Shown here one piece after another: positions 1-58,265 of a DNA stretch of 64,000 nt. Under the pieces are notes generated by a model. The model was given only the letters and a program-made list of their open reading frames with translations, searched no databases and was not told the origin of the DNA. Origin of the DNA: Diphasiastrum complanatum. Its lineage: Eukaryota > Streptophyta > Lycopodiopsida > Lycopodiales > Lycopodiaceae. Within the stretch, counting starts at the first letter, position 1. The number at the start of each line of letters is the position of its first letter. Where the stretch lies: NCBI GenBank assembly GCA_029204225.1, contig CM055103.1, positions 44,923,970 through 44,987,969 of the forward strand, given 5' to 3'. A program made the translations under genes and the position numbers.

Positions 1-3000
1 CTTCCGAGATCAAAGTGTATCATGAAGATCATGAACACTGTTGCCAGCTGACCTCTGCAATGCTAGCGAGACCTTCAGCTTTGGGCCGCATGACCTAGTA
101 CGTATGCATGGGAAAGTTGGTTAACCAGTCAGTAAGAGTCATGGTTGATGATGGGGCAACCCATAATTTCATCAACCACACCCTGGTTAAAAAGCTTAAA
201 CTACCAGAAGTACCTAGTCAGCATAGGTACATAGTTTCATGAGCTAAGGGTGAAGATAAAAAAATATGGGAAACTATGGTAAGTAAGTTAAATCTTGGTA
301 TTCCAGGGGTACCAAGATCAAATAAACTTTCAGATAATGCACCTGGATCGAACAGACATTGTTCTCGGGAGAGATTGGCTCTACAGTTTAGGACCTTCCC
401 TTCACAGAAACTATCAGGAGAACACCCTTAGCTTTCAGTATAAAGGCCGAGAGATCCAGTTGCATGGGGAGCATGAATGTTCCCAACAGCCCTATGGTCT
501 GCAGTTCAGAGCTCTGTCAGCTAATCGGAGACAAAGACCATCAGGTATTCTTATGTGACTTTCAGTTTATTCCTGAAGTTTCTATTTCCAGTTCTATTCA
601 GCAGAAAATCAGTAAATTAGAAACTTTATTGTCTAAATTTAAAGATGTTTTTTCCTGAAGATTTGCCACATGGTTTACCACCTAGCAGAGAGGTAGATCA
701 TGTAATAACCTAGTACCAGGTACAGCACCTGTTTCTAAACCTCCGTATCGGTCAGCCGAACAGAGGATTGAAGAAATACTAGGCAGTTAACAGACTATCT
801 TGGGAAAGGCCAAATTCAGACCAGTAGTTCACCATGGGCCTCACCAGTCCTATTGGTGAAAAAGAAGGAGGGGTCTATGCGTCTTTGCGTAGATTACAGA
901 GCCCTCAATAAAGTCACAATTAAGAATAAATACCCTAGCCTCGGGCAGACGAGTTGTTTGATCAACTCGACGGGGCTAAGTTTTTCAGCAAAAATAGACC
1001 TCAGAACGGGATATCATCAAGTCCGTATAAAATCGGAAGATGTCTCGAAAACAGCTTTTAGGACTCGTCCACGGTCATTATGAGTTTAAGGTGATGCCAT
1101 TTGGGCTCACAAATGCTCCAGCTACCTTTAGACCTTGATGAACAGTGTCCTCAGACCATACTTGGGTAAGTTTGTAGTCGTATTTTTAGATGACATCCTC
1201 GTCTACAGCAAAACGAGGAAGGAGCATCTAAAACACCTCAGAAAGGTGTTTCGACTGCTCAGAAAGCATAAGCTTTATGCTAAAACAATCCAAGTGTGAA
1301 TTCTTCGTTGAAGAAGTAGCATATTTGGTCACATTATCTCTTCGGATGGGATTAAGATGGACCCAAATAAGGTTAAAGCCATACTCAGTTGGCTGAGACC
1401 TCAGAATATTTTGGAACTTCAAATCTTTCTTGGTCTGGCGGGATCTTACAGACGATTTGTCAAGGAATATGCTCAGATAGCAGTCCCTATGACAAATCTC
1501 CTTAAGGGGAAGGGAAAGGAGTTCATTTGGGAGTCCGCACAACAGGAGAGCTTTGATGCTCTCAAAACAGCCTTAGCTACAGCACCAATTTTAAAGGTCG
1601 TCGACCCCAATCAGCCATTTGTGGTCGAAACAGATGCTAGCGACTTTGCAGTAGGTGCTGTGCTAACTCAGGGTGGACGACCAGTTGCGTTCGAGAGTAA
1701 AAAACTCGAGCCAGCACAGACTAGGTATAGTGCCTATGAAAAGGAACTCTTTTCTATAGTCCATGCCCTTAAGACTTGGAGGCATTATTTGTATGGTGCC
1801 AACTTTGAGGTCCTGACAGACCATGAGAGTCTCAGATACCTTTGCAATCAACCTGAGCTTAGAGGTCGGAAAGCTCGTTGGGCAGAGTTGGTGCAAGAGT
1901 TTGACATGTCTATCAGATATAGGCGTGGAAAATTCAATACAGTAGCAGATGCCCCTTAGCAGAATGCCTATGATAAACGAGCTGAGTTTTACTCTGATTC
2001 GTAATGAGTTACTCGAGTCCTTGAGAGGGAAATGCCAGCATGATGCATTCTTCTCTATTATCTGGAACTCAGTCCAGAACAGACAGTTACAGACTCCAGA
2101 ACCAGTTCCCGGGGCTGGTGCCAGTTCATCCAACAATACGGCAGCTTCCGTTGAGGATGATGATGAGTTCGCCGAGTATACGTCATCAGATGACGTTGAG
2201 GATTCTGAGCCTGTATTACCCAAGCAAACCCCAGTGGTTGAGGGTCAGTTGACTCAAGGATTCAAATGGAAACAGTATTCCATTCAGGATGAGTACTTGC
2301 TCTATAGAGATAGAGTATGTGTCCCCAATTCAGAGGATTATAGGCAGCAGGTCCTATATGAATGTCATGACAATCCTAGCGCGGGACACCCAGGCATACA
2401 GAAGACCTATGAGCTTCTTCGTAGGCAATTTTTCTGGCCCAGTATGAAAAGGGACGTCCACCAGTATGTAACCAGTTGCCAGAAAAGTCAAGTAAATAAA
2501 GCAGAGCGTTTAAAGGCAGGAGGGTTGTTGCATCCCTTAGAAATACCAGCTGGTAAATGGAGAGTATCTCCATGGATTTTATAGTAGGCCTGCCTAAAAC
2601 CCAAAAGGGTAATGACGCTATATGGGTCACAGTTGACCGTCTGACCAAAATGGCTCATTTTATTCCGACCAAAACAACCGTTAGAGCTCCAGAGTTAGCG
2701 AGGTTGTTTGTAGACGGGCTATTTAAATTGTACGGTCTACCTTTCGGCATAGTCAGCGACCGGGACAGTAAGTTTACTGGAAATTTTTGGAAGGCAGTAT
2801 TCCATCATCTCCATACTAAACTTAATATGAGTACCACCGACCATCCACAGACGGACGGTCAAACAGAAAGGGTAAATCAAGTGCTGGAGGATATGCTTCG
2901 TGCATACGTCAGCAAGAGGCAGACTAATTGGGAGGAGTATCTCTCGATATTAGAGTTTGCTTACAACAGTACCAAACATTCAGCTACGGGATACAGCCCA

Positions 3001-3640
3001 TTTTATGCTGATGTACGGTTTTCAGCCACGCTCACCCACAGCTGTAGGGTTTAAACAAGAAAAAGTTGAAGCAGCCAGAAACTTTTTAGAAGACCTAAAC
3101 CAGATGATAGAACATGCTAAGCGTAGCATTAGACAATCCCAGGATCGAGCCAGGCATTATGCAGATCCACACAGACGGGATGTGCAGTTCTCCACTGGTG
3201 AGAGAGTCTACTTGAGAGTCCCAGTTGACTCTAAAACTCTCAAATCAGGAGTGTGTGCTAAGTTGTCTCCAAGGTATTGTGGTCCCTTTACCATCAGTAG
3301 GAGACTAGGCGAGGTCACCTATGAACTAGAACTCCCACACAACAGTAAGGTTTTTCCAGTTTTTCATGTAAGTCAGTACGAAAAGCCTTAACCAGATCAG
3401 ATAATCTGGTAGGGGACAGTGTTCTAGTTCTCCCATTGGATCCTCAACAACCTCCACATGAACCAGAGGAGATTCTTGATAGTAGAGAGACGCAGACTCG
3501 TCATACTCTATACCGAGAATATCTGGTTAAGTGGAATGATCAGCCTGTTGAGAATGCCACTTGGGAAAGAGGCAAGCGTCCTTCGCAAGATTTTTCCAGA
3601 CTTTGTCTTAGAGGACCAAGACGGTTCTTAAGGGGGAGGG
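1..3640 (+). pseudogene. gypsy pol (protease-RT-RNase H-integrase-chromodomain), frameshifted
   Basis: Decayed polyprotein. In order it shows a protease with DDGATHNF (about 145-175), RT with the FLDD active site (about 1175-1205), RNase H ([13 protein letters not shown], about 1627-1665), an HHCC integrase finger whose last CQKCQ is changed to CQKSQ (about 2365-2500), the integrase core and a chromodomain (YLVKW...ATWE, about 3500-3560). Many single-base indels and a stop at 241-243 break the frame into short pieces, so it cannot encode a working polyprotein. Its integrase keeps the catalytic Glu codon (2866-2868) that is Lys in copy B. The chromodomain assigns it to the chromovirus group, whose chromodomain is thought to guide insertion into chromatin. 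Confidence 0.92.
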
Positions 3641-3642
3641 AG

Positions 3643-4000
3643 TGTTACGAGCTCGTAACCAGTGCCGAACCCTAGAGAACACAGATAGGTCAGATACCAC
3701 AGTCAGGGTCGTGTCCAGCGTACATGACCAACAGGGCAAGACAGTGTGAGTAGTGTGCCCCAGCATGGTCCATAGCCATGGCGGGCCTAACACAGCCTAG
3801 GGACCCTGTCAGCAGGATAGGGCCCCCAGTTGGGTCCCGACGTGCAGTCGGCCATGTCAGTGCCATGTGGCCGACACTTGGTAGTAGCATGCTACCAGTC
3901 CTCACACTGGGCTAGGAGGGGCTTACTCTATATCAGGGAGTAGGCAAGGTTGGGTGGATCAGTTAGTGTTTGCCCTACTGTGGTGTTAGGATCTATTACA
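3643..4000 (+). repeat. 3' LTR of gypsy copy A (358 bp)
   Basis: Begins TGTTACGAGC and ends CTATTACA, so it has TG...CA ends. It has the same length as the two LTRs of copy B and is roughly 97% identical to them by eye. It opens with a 16-bp perfect palindrome, GTTACGAGCTCGTAAC, at 3644-3659. The ACGT-containing hairpin that is perfect in copy B is broken here by C-to-T type changes. Confidence 0.93.
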
Positions 4001-4801
4001 GAGCCCATCCAAAAGTGCAATTTGTTTTTTTAGTTCGATTTCATCACAAGGAGTCTCAAGTGCTTAATGTCCCACATTATGGTTTGATCCATTTTAGATT
4101 TGAAAAATGAAAATGCAATGGTACAATTTTATCATTTCAATTTCTAGGTTATTTCATCATAAGAGGCTTAATTGCATTAGGTAGTTATATGCTATTTCAT
4201 CCCTTCTATGATAAGGAAATCAAGGGAATAACATACATAAATGGTTTGAAAAGGAATTCGAAGAAATTTCTTGAATGTAGTTATGGATAGTTAACATATA
4301 TATTCAAGTTAATTTGCACGTAGTCATATGTAGGTGCAAAGGAAGAGTAACTTCTTCACATAAAATAAACCTTATGTAATTTGGAAATAATAAATGCCAT
4401 ATTGATACAATGTCAATACTATGTGAATGGTGTCTCTATAAAATTCCACATCAAATGCAAATGAGTAAAGTATGGTTTTACCTTGAATGGTTCATCCTTT
4501 TCTTCCTGTATTTACTCTCCTTCAATGTGCCCTGAATTTGCATTTTGGCACAGTATATAACCATGAATGACTATATCATATATGCTGGTCAACAGCCACA
4601 AACGTTGGTGCTAGAGAATTTAAAATTTACGCAGGTGTTGGCTCATTGCACAAAATGATGGTTATGCTTTGAAATGCCTAGCCTTCTATTTGCCTTGTTG
4701 TATGCTTATAGAAATTTTCATTGGCTGCATGGCAATATGATGAATCAATTTTGTGGTCATGTGCTCATTAATGGTTTGGGTAATGATTGCATCTAAGCTA
4801 G
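4001..4801. other. AT-rich intron sequence, no gene seen
   Basis: Lies between the gypsy LTR and the first visible PARP exon. I searched it for the PARP exon that should precede the first visible one and did not find it, so that exon is probably to the left of the gypsy copy. No repeat or conserved coding signal is apparent. Confidence 0.5.
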
Positions 4802-50507
<45,706 letters not shown>

Positions 50508-51626
50508 AATGTTGTAATACTGCACACTTATGCAGTCCATCCAGGCAAGCTCCAATGTATGATTTCTTTAGATGGGCACATATCTATTTCAGTCATTGCA
50601 GGTTAGATCTTTTAGATTTGATATTGTACCTTTGAACACATTATTGTCCAATATTTTTTTGTACTCGAACAGTTGGGCAACAACGAACTCATATCTCAGA
50701 AATTGGGCATTCTAGGTGGAAGTATTTAATTGCCAAGAAAAGAAAGTCTTTAAAATATCAGACATACTCTTGCTCTTTTGTTGGTTTGCCAAAGTCAAAA
50801 ATTGCCAAATTAAGGGAGGTTCAAATCCATCAACCTTGGTGATAAGCTATCTACCTACCTATTTCAAGCTATTCATTGGGTCATGTGAATAAGGCAATTG
50901 TTAGTGGATCCATAGGTCCAAGTGCAGGTGTGTAGACTCTAAATTAGTGGTAGTCCAAGAAGTGACCAAAGAGCTCTTCCATATAATCTATGATTCTCTA
51001 TCGGTTTTCTAGAGCTAAATAAGCTAGAATTGACTTTTTACAGCTTTGAATTTGGATACTATTATATGTCATTGTTTGAATCTGAAAAAATGGTCATATA
51101 ATTTTCTATGAGTTGAAGACTTTGCTAACTAATATTATGAAATCGGCATTGTCATATTAGAATCTCAATTATTATGAGCAAATTTGCATTTTATTTTTGG
51201 TTTACCACAACTAGGCTATAAGGTCTTTTGGTCATACATATCTCTTTTCCGTTGCTTGCATTCTTTGTTATTGACACTATTTCTTTGAGGTCACTAGTGT
51301 GTGACTTACGTCGTACTAGCAATTTTTATGCACAAATGTATAATATTGGGCTGAACCTAACTCGCAATTTGTTTCAAACTTATTAGCAAGCACAACAAGT
51401 GAGGTTTGAGCCTACAACTTCGCAGTAGGTATATCTCTCTTACCAAACTTGCCCCTCAAACCTTGACTAATGATAACCTTTACATTCATGTGTTCAAAGA
51501 TGTTTCTGTTAAGATGACATACTCTTGTTTTGAACTTTGTAGCGGTATTCGTAATATCGTGACTATTCTTTCATATCTAACGTGTCTTATCTACGCGAAT
51601 TTAGGTGAAAAGTCTTTTTCTTCTTC
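50508..51626. other. region downstream of PARP2
   Basis: Contains the 3' UTR and then AT-rich intergenic DNA. I could not place a poly(A) signal with confidence and see no other gene. Confidence 0.45.
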
Positions 51627-51819
51627 TTAATTGTTGGAAAAAAGAAAACATTTTTCAACATGCTTGACAAAGCTCTTCATGATCTTTATGATCACCTCGT
51701 TTATTATTTCCTCTATACAGGTACAAAAAAAATGACTTAGTTTAACCAAGATCATGTTAGCTCTAATAATTTTGCTAGAATAAGTTCTAAACCAATGAAA
51801 GGTTTTTCTAGGAGTTCTT

Positions 51820-52493
51820 GGAGTTCTTGCATCTTGAGGTGGATCCTCAAGTTCTTCTTTACTTGGAAGCTCCTCCTCCATCCTAGCATGATCCTTGGCA
51901 TCAAGATGATTAGTATCATTATCATCCAAGTCACAAGCATGTCCATCATAAAAAATAACATCCCTACTCACTATCACCTTGCTAGTGCTGGGATTGAAGA
52001 TTCTATATCCTTTGCTATTTTCGCCATATTCCACAAAGATGCCTTTGATGGATGTTGCATCATCCTTCTTCCTCTTATCCAAGGATTGGTGTACATAGCA
52101 AGTGGATCCAAAAACTTTGAGATCTTTGAGATTGGGCTTTTCTCTAGACAGATCTTCAAATGGTGTGATTCCTCCAATGGCTTGGTTTGGCAATCTATTG
52201 CTCAAATAATTAGCGCAAGTTATTGCTTCACCCCAAAATGGTTTGGATAGAGAAGCATCTAGCCTTAAGGCCTTAGCACACTCACAAAGAGATCTATTTC
52301 TTCTCTCACTCACTTTATTTTGTTGAGGGGTGTATGGACATGACAACTCTCTCTTTATGCCATTAGAACTACAAAAGTCAATCAACTTATTGGAGATATA
52401 TTCACTTCCATTATCACTCCTTAATACCTTAATTTTGGTACTAAGTTGATTTTCTACCAAAGTCTTGAACTTTACAAACGAATCAAACACCAT
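51820..52493 (-). pseudogene. copia integrase core, C-terminal half
   Basis: The frame continues the integrase: VLRSDNGSEY (second Asp) and NKVSERRNRSL (catalytic Glu), then CANYLSNRLPN, a VFGSTCYVH segment and a VIVSRDVIF segment. After about 51820 the frame runs on to 51627 in sequence that is not copia-like, so the element is truncated here. Confidence 0.9.
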
Positions 52494-52505
52494 AGCTTTG
52501 CTAGA

Positions 52506-53540
52506 CTAGAGGTACATCCAACAATATCTAGAATAGTCATCAATGAAGATTATATAATATTTGGCACCACCATTAGACTCATGTGAAAAGCTATGAACAT
52601 CCGAATGGATGAGTTCAAGAGGAGAGCTTGATCTTGATGTAGATCTTGAGAAGGATAGTTTGTGAGCCTTTGAGAGGTTGCACGCTTCACATCTCTTCCC
52701 ACACTTTGACAAATGCTTGGGGAGTCCAACTGCAAGCTCCTTTGCAACCATAGATTCCATGGCTTTGAAATTGGGGTGGCCCAACCTTTTGTGCCATAGT
52801 TCCACCTTTGATAACTCCACCTTTGCCAAGTTAACACTCTCCACTTCAATATTAGCATCAAGCTTAAACAATCTATCTTGCTTAAAGCCTTTGGCTATAC
52901 ATTCATCCTTAAATTGTACATCAAGGCAATTATCCATTAATTGGCCAACACTAAGCAAATTCTTGGTTAACTTAGGAACATAAAGAACATTCTCAAGATT
53001 CATCCGTTTGGATGATCCTACATACAATGGAATGGTTCCTATTCCACTTATCTTACATTCTTGCCTACTTGCAGTATAGATTGATCCATGTAAATCATTG
53101 TAAAAAAGTAAAGTGGAGAAAATGTCCTTTTGATATGTCATGTGGGAACTAGCCCCACTATCAATCCACCAAAAATCATTGGTGTTGCTCTTGGATGATG
53201 GTGGTTTGTTGGAAACCATCAAGGATGACTCTTCATCCTCCTCCTCCTCTTGATGTGCAATGTTGCTTTGTTTGTTCTCTTGTGCCTTCTTCTTCTCGAG
53301 ACATTCTGATGCAAAATGATCTTTCTTTCCATAGAAAAAACATTTGTACTTGGACTTGTCTTTGATCTTGCCCTTTGACCTTGAAGTCTCATCCTCCTCC
53401 TTGGTCTCCTTAAAGTGCTTCTTCTTGCCATTGGTCTTCTTCTTGTTTTTGAATGAGAAATAAGTTTTCTCATCACCATCCTGCAGAGAAATAGCATTCA
53501 TTCTTGCATTGGTATGCATCATCCTACACTCTTCAGCCAT
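52506..53540 (-). pseudogene. copia zinc knuckle, protease and integrase N-terminus
   Basis: 344 codons. Knuckle CFFYGKKDHFASEC, in which the second Cys is Tyr; protease WIDSGASSHM; GAG-pre-integrase with LWHKRLGHPN...CEAC; integrase start LIHSDVHSF (first catalytic Asp) and DDYSRYCWMY, then a stop. Next frame resumes at 52493. Confidence 0.9.
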
Positions 53541-54110
53541 CTAATACACTATGAAGCTTTTCTATAGTGGGCAAAGTGTCTTGGATTGCAAAGCTTTGGA
53601 CCAAATTTAAAAAATCACTCCCTAGACCATTAAGGACAATCTGAACAAGCTCACCATCTTGAATCTTCTCTCCAATGGAAGCTAACTCCCTATTGAGAGA
53701 CTTGATTCTGAGCACATAATCTTGTGCACTCTCATCACTCCTCTTCATGCTTTGTAGAATTCGATTTCTAAGCATGAGAACCCTCGAAGTGTTACTAGAC
53801 TCATAGATAGATTTTAAAGATTCCCAAGCCTCTTTAGCACTTTTACATGATGATACTTTTCTCAAAAGATCATTGCTTACATTCATCTTAATACAGTGAA
53901 GTGCAAGTCTAGACCTCTTTTTTTATCTCACTAATTCCTATGCACCTAGAGGTTCATCTTCATCATCTATTAGAAACTCATAAAGATCCTGGAGCACCAT
54001 GAGTGACTCCATCCTCACTTTCCAAATAGCATAATTGGTAGAATTTAATCTCTCACTAGCTTCTAGAAGGTAGGCTCCCACTGATCCCATCTTACTAGTA
54101 AGATTCTACA
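53533..54110 (-). pseudogene. copia gag
   Basis: Near the ATG at about 54092 reads LNSTNYAIWKVRMESLM, the conserved start of copia gag. After a stop and frameshift (about 53930) the frame at 53886-53533 gives MNVSNDLLRKVSSCKSAKEA and a helical UBN2-type region. A 16-bp perfect palindrome, ATCTTACTAGTAAGAT, overlaps the start codon at 54087-54102. Confidence 0.82.
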
Positions 54111-55722
54111 CACAAGATATAGATTTGGTTGAACTTGAAACTCACAAAGGTTTCTAACTTTCAATGTTTCACTCAAATGTTGACTTCTAATCCAACAGAT
54201 GGACTTGTAATCACAATTCTATCACTCCCTCACAAAGCTGGAATGAAGATAAGATGAAGTGAAAACTACTCTCAAGCAAAACTTGGCTATTTTTGGACAA
54301 CATAGGAAGGTTTGAATGATAAGTTAAGCTCCGATTCTCTTAGGTATCATAAAAGGTTCACAATGCCTAGTTGATAGATTGTAATGTTTTTTGGTAAGCA
54401 TTACTTTACAATCTTTAGGTATACACAAATATATCCAATCACTACTTGAAATTATCTAGGGGCTCAATTCAAATTAGCATAATGTCGTGCATAGTCAAAC
54501 TTTGGAAAATCTTCTTCGCCAATTGAAATATTTCTTGCATATAATACAAAAATTTTGGGGTTGATCTTTTGGCGAGCTATTGAAAGTGAGCTTTTTGGGG
54601 CAAAATTTAGTTGGCGAGCTTTTTGTAGCCAAGGAAATTCATCATACTATCCAATATGTAAATACAATCTTTCGTGATGCTGATAAGGTAAATAACCAAA
54701 CAAGATGCTGGTATGTGGCCCATAATACACATTTATGGGCTTTCGCATGACAAAGCTCTTAAATGACAAAGCATACAACAAGATTTAAATACGGAACATA
54801 GCTAGTGAACTCAGATAACAAAAATGGGGATGTTCAATTACCGTAGTTTTTTTATTATAGGTTATAGACTTTTAATATGAACAAAAACACCTTGTTTCTC
54901 AAAAGTAAAAGCAATAATAGAAAAATATACGCAACAATACAAAAAATCCCTTGATACTCACCGTCATATAACTCATGTAAGATTCTATCATATTACTCGT
55001 TCTTTTTTTGAATGCAAAAGGCCAGCAACTAAAATCTGGACATTAATTTTCTCCATGTCATGTTCCTTGTGCATGGACATCTTTCAAAACTAAAAGTTAC
55101 ATCACCGATATGTTCGTAGTTTTGATAGTGCTTGAAGCACTTCAACATTAGTCAATAGGGGTTTTTGGATGTACATGTGGACTCACAAAAACACATAATA
55201 GATGTGTTTTCATGCCAATATGACTTTCCTTCCACATGCCTCGATTGAAAATCTGCAAATTGTAACATCAAATTCTCTCTTCCTATCATCGTCGAAATGC
55301 TCTAAGTGCACTTCAATATATTAAGTTCTGCAGGCTAGGTCCCTCTCCCAAGTGTCTTCCTAATGAACAGGCATGTTGTTTTGCACTTTGTAACAGTGCG
55401 TTTGTCATGTCGGTGACGCAAGCATCGTACAATGAAATTTTTTGGCGCCCTCCTTCTCCAGCTAACCAAGTTCCGTGTTTTGCTTCTAAGAGATTTATCC
55501 AAGGAGTGTTAGCATCTTCCTCCGCATCTTGTACCTAACATAAACCATATTAGAAGTAAGAACCACAACTCTAATTAACCAATAGCAAATCATTGACTAA
55601 GAGGCTATCATGAATACCGACACCATGCAATCTCCCCAGTGCGCAATACAGATACTCCACCAGCTCATCCAACTGTCCATTGCTGGGATGTTGGAATCCT
55701 TCACTTTACCGGTTCTCCACCA
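54111..55722. other. AT-rich intergenic sequence
   Basis: Might include a 5' LTR of the truncated copia, but I find no second copy or PBS. No gene seen. Confidence 0.4.
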
Positions 55723-56064
55723 CTAACGAATGACCCTGCATTGTGCCAGTGCCTCTTCTTTGCTTTTAATTGTGCGCCATTTTTCACACGTCGTTCTGAA
55801 AGTTTTGATAAACATCCTTAGAGGTTTACGAACTGCCCTCCAATTTGATTGGGTCTCATCTACCATAAAGCCTTGAAAATCCGCAGATGGATTGTTGTTG
55901 CATGTGACTACCGAGTTTAGCATTTTCCAAAATAGTATCTGTGACGTGGTGTCTTCCTGTTTTATTTCACACGTTGTGATTGTTAGCAGTCCCTGCACAC
56001 TGTGATAACCAAACGATGCAGGTCCACCTTCTCTCTTGCTTCCTACTCTCAATAAGATTATCAA
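55723..56064 (-). pseudogene. possible MULE-type transposase fragment
   Basis: A 113-codon frame with VVTCNNNPSADFQGFMVDET then QSNWRAVRK. The pattern of an Asp in FQGFM-D followed by NW-AVR resembles a family of plant transposase-like proteins I associate with MULEs, but I cannot confirm it. No TIRs seen. Confidence 0.35.
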
Positions 56065-56214
56065 ACCCTAAACCAAGCCTCCTTCTCCAAGGCTTAACCT
56101 ACTAGAGAATGGAGGGTCTGGATTAACTTAAAACCACAATGAATAAACCCTAAACTAAGTCTCATCCTCTAAGGCTTAACCTACTAGAGAATGGAGGGCC
56201 TAGATTAACTTAAC
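56062..56214. repeat. 84-bp tandem duplication
   Basis: Two units beginning AAACCCTAAAC, each containing AGGCTTAACCTACTAGAGAA, at 56062 and 56146. The AAACCCTAA words are not a telomere array. Confidence 0.88.
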
Positions 56215-56779
56215 CTGTTGCCAGATTAATAATGTACAATACAATGTGAAGTAACACAATACATGAAACCACACAAGGGAGAACGCTAAGAGAGAAAAGA
56301 TAGGCATGTATTGCAAATGAAGTTCTTGTCAACAATGGACTCTTCCACTCCTATATATACTTGGAGTGCTGGTCATTTACAAAAAGGCACTATGAGACTA
56401 ACTTAACTTTGAATCACATTTGTGCCATGGGACAAACCACCAATAGGCCTTGTGACTAACTTTTACATGCAAATGATTCAACGGATGGTGTACACGAGTT
56501 TAGCATTTTTTGAGACATGACGTTAATGCCACACAAAGGGGTTACTGAACTGCAATGAGATGAAGATGGAGTGGGTGTGATAGGGGGTGTTGTAATCTCG
56601 GAAGTGGTGAAGGTGGATATATGGAAGTGGTTGGATGGATCAAAATTCCTTTGCTCATTACTATCTTTTGGAGCAGTTTTGGCAACAGAGGTTTCCCATT
56701 TGATGTTTCTTGTAGCTATTTCATCCTTTATTTTGTTGCTTCAAGCGCTGAACTATATCAGTGGTATGCTGCGGATGTC
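56215..56779. other. intergenic sequence left of copia element
   Basis: No feature recognised; short open frames at 56571-56872 run into the LTR. Confidence 0.4.
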
Positions 56780-56784
56780 GTAGA

Positions 56785-57357
56785 TGTGAAAGTTTTCAGA
56801 TCCTTAAGATCTAATCAACTTGAAAGATCTTTGGTTAGAAAGAGAAATACACTACCAATCTCACCAATGTAGAAAAATCAACATCCAACACACAAAATGA
56901 GATGCAAGCACTAATAGAACTTGATTAAACTTGAATGATATGATAAAGTACTCTTGTTGTCCATACAAAATCAGCAAACTACTATCATTCACACGTGTGA
57001 AACCGAAAATAGCATTTATAAATCATTCTACACATAAAATTGCATGCAATCACCAATATAGTGCACCAATGGATAGTAGAACCCAAGAGAACCATGTATA
57101 AGCATGAAATGAGATAGAGAAGAGAGAAGACCACTCTCTCCACAAGTTACATCCATTTATAATAGGTTGAAACCCTATTTGGCCACTTGGCTTTCCCTCC
57201 AAAATGCTAACCCTACTATTTTTGGGTCTAGATTCAATGTACCCAACTATTCAAATTTGAATCTCCTAAAACTCGCCTCCAAACTTTTCCACACTTTCAA
57301 AAAGTGTTTATTCAAATGAAATTCAGACTAATCAACTTTGAAGTTGAATCTTTCATA
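56785..57357 (-). repeat. 3' LTR of copia element
   Basis: Ends TGTGAAAG.../...CTTTCATA on the + strand (the last CA is changed). It is about 55 bp shorter than the 5' LTR, mainly by a deletion near 57340. Confidence 0.92.
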
Positions 57358-57375
57358 CTCCCTCTTCAACCACTT
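57358..57375 (-). other. polypurine tract of copia element
   Basis: On the minus strand GTTGAAGAGGGAG directly precedes the LTR. Confidence 0.75.
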
Positions 57376-58060
57376 TTAGTATAGACTTTGATAACACTCC
57401 AAGTGATGTCATATGCTTCATGAACAAGACCTTTCCCAATGCTTTGGTGAAGATATCAGTTACACATTCCCTTGAAGACACATGTTGAAGCTCCACCTCC
57501 TTTGCAATGACTTGCTCCCTCACAAAATGATATTGCACCTCAATATGCTTGCTCCTAGCATGAAAGATAGGATTGGATGCCAACCTTTGGGCTGATTGAT
57601 TGTCACAAAAAATGATTGGGCTCTTTGAAAAATCTAGCAAGTGAAAATCCTTGATCATCCTCTTGATCCATACTATCTCGTTTGTGCAATGTGTAAGAGC
57701 TTTGTACTCGGCCTCAATAGATGACAATAAGATAGTGGCTTGTTTCTTTGACATCCATGATATAGCTCCATCACCTATGAAAATACAATGAGCACTAATG
57801 GATTTCCTATCCATTACATCTCCAGCATAGTTCGAATCTGAAAATCCAAAAAGATTAGGTGATGATCTCTCATACAATATGCCAAAATCTCGAGTTCGAA
57901 TGATGTACCTCAAAACTCGCTTTTCTAGCTTCCAATGCTCCTCACTAGGATCTTGCATGAATTTACACAATCTTCCAACACAATAGATTAGATCTGGTCT
58001 AGTAATGGTTAGATAGATGAGTGAACCAACTAGCTTCCTATAGAGAATAAGGAGATCCAA
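57376..58060 (-). pseudogene. copia RNase H region
   Basis: Minus-strand frame with RKLVGSLIYLTITRPDL, FGFSDSNYAGD (catalytic Asp), SSIEAEYKALTH (catalytic Glu) and FCDNQSAQRLASNPIFHARSK-type RNase H motifs, ending near the 3' LTR. Frame differs from the RT piece. Confidence 0.92.
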
Positions 58061-58064
58061 ACAT

Positions 58065-58265
58065 TGAAATCTTCTTTGCATCATTTTACAACTAGTAATG
58101 ATGAGATAAAAACTACATTTCAATCCATGCGTATCTCATATTTGTCTCTTGTTAAAGATATGCATGTGCTCAACAAAAAGGTCATAAACAACAAGAGGAA
58201 AAGACTGGTAACCAAGGATATATGTGATCTATCATCTAGAAAATGTTATAAAAAACGAAGGATCT
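58065..58265. other. foreign insert of about 200 bp between copia RT and RNase H
   Basis: At this point copia elements run from KLTIRGNE-like sequence straight to YRKLVGSLIYL. Here about 200 bp of unrelated AT-rich sequence intervenes. No terminal repeats are evident. It breaks the frame. Confidence 0.65.

Larger units (their letters stand above)
1..4000 (+). mobile_element. Ty3/gypsy chromovirus copy A, 3' part, decayed
   Basis: This is the right-hand part of a gypsy-type LTR retrotransposon. It enters the window just after the gag zinc knuckle and ends with a 358-bp 3' LTR at 3643-4000. It is the same family as the minus-strand copy at 31517-37934, and the two can be followed base by base from protease to LTR. 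A polypurine tract lies directly before the LTR (about 3630-3642). The 5' LTR and most of gag are off the left edge. The element sits in an intron upstream of the first visible PARP exon. The bases after the LTR are gagcc, but the matching target duplication would be outside the window. Confidence 0.93.
51627..54110 (-). mobile_element. Ty1/copia element, 5' half only
   Basis: Minus-strand copia with gag, protease and integrase in the usual order, but it stops after integrase near 51820. RT and RNase H are absent and no LTR is recognised on either side. It overlaps in family features with the copia copy at 56785-61665, which lacks the complementary part. Confidence 0.85.
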
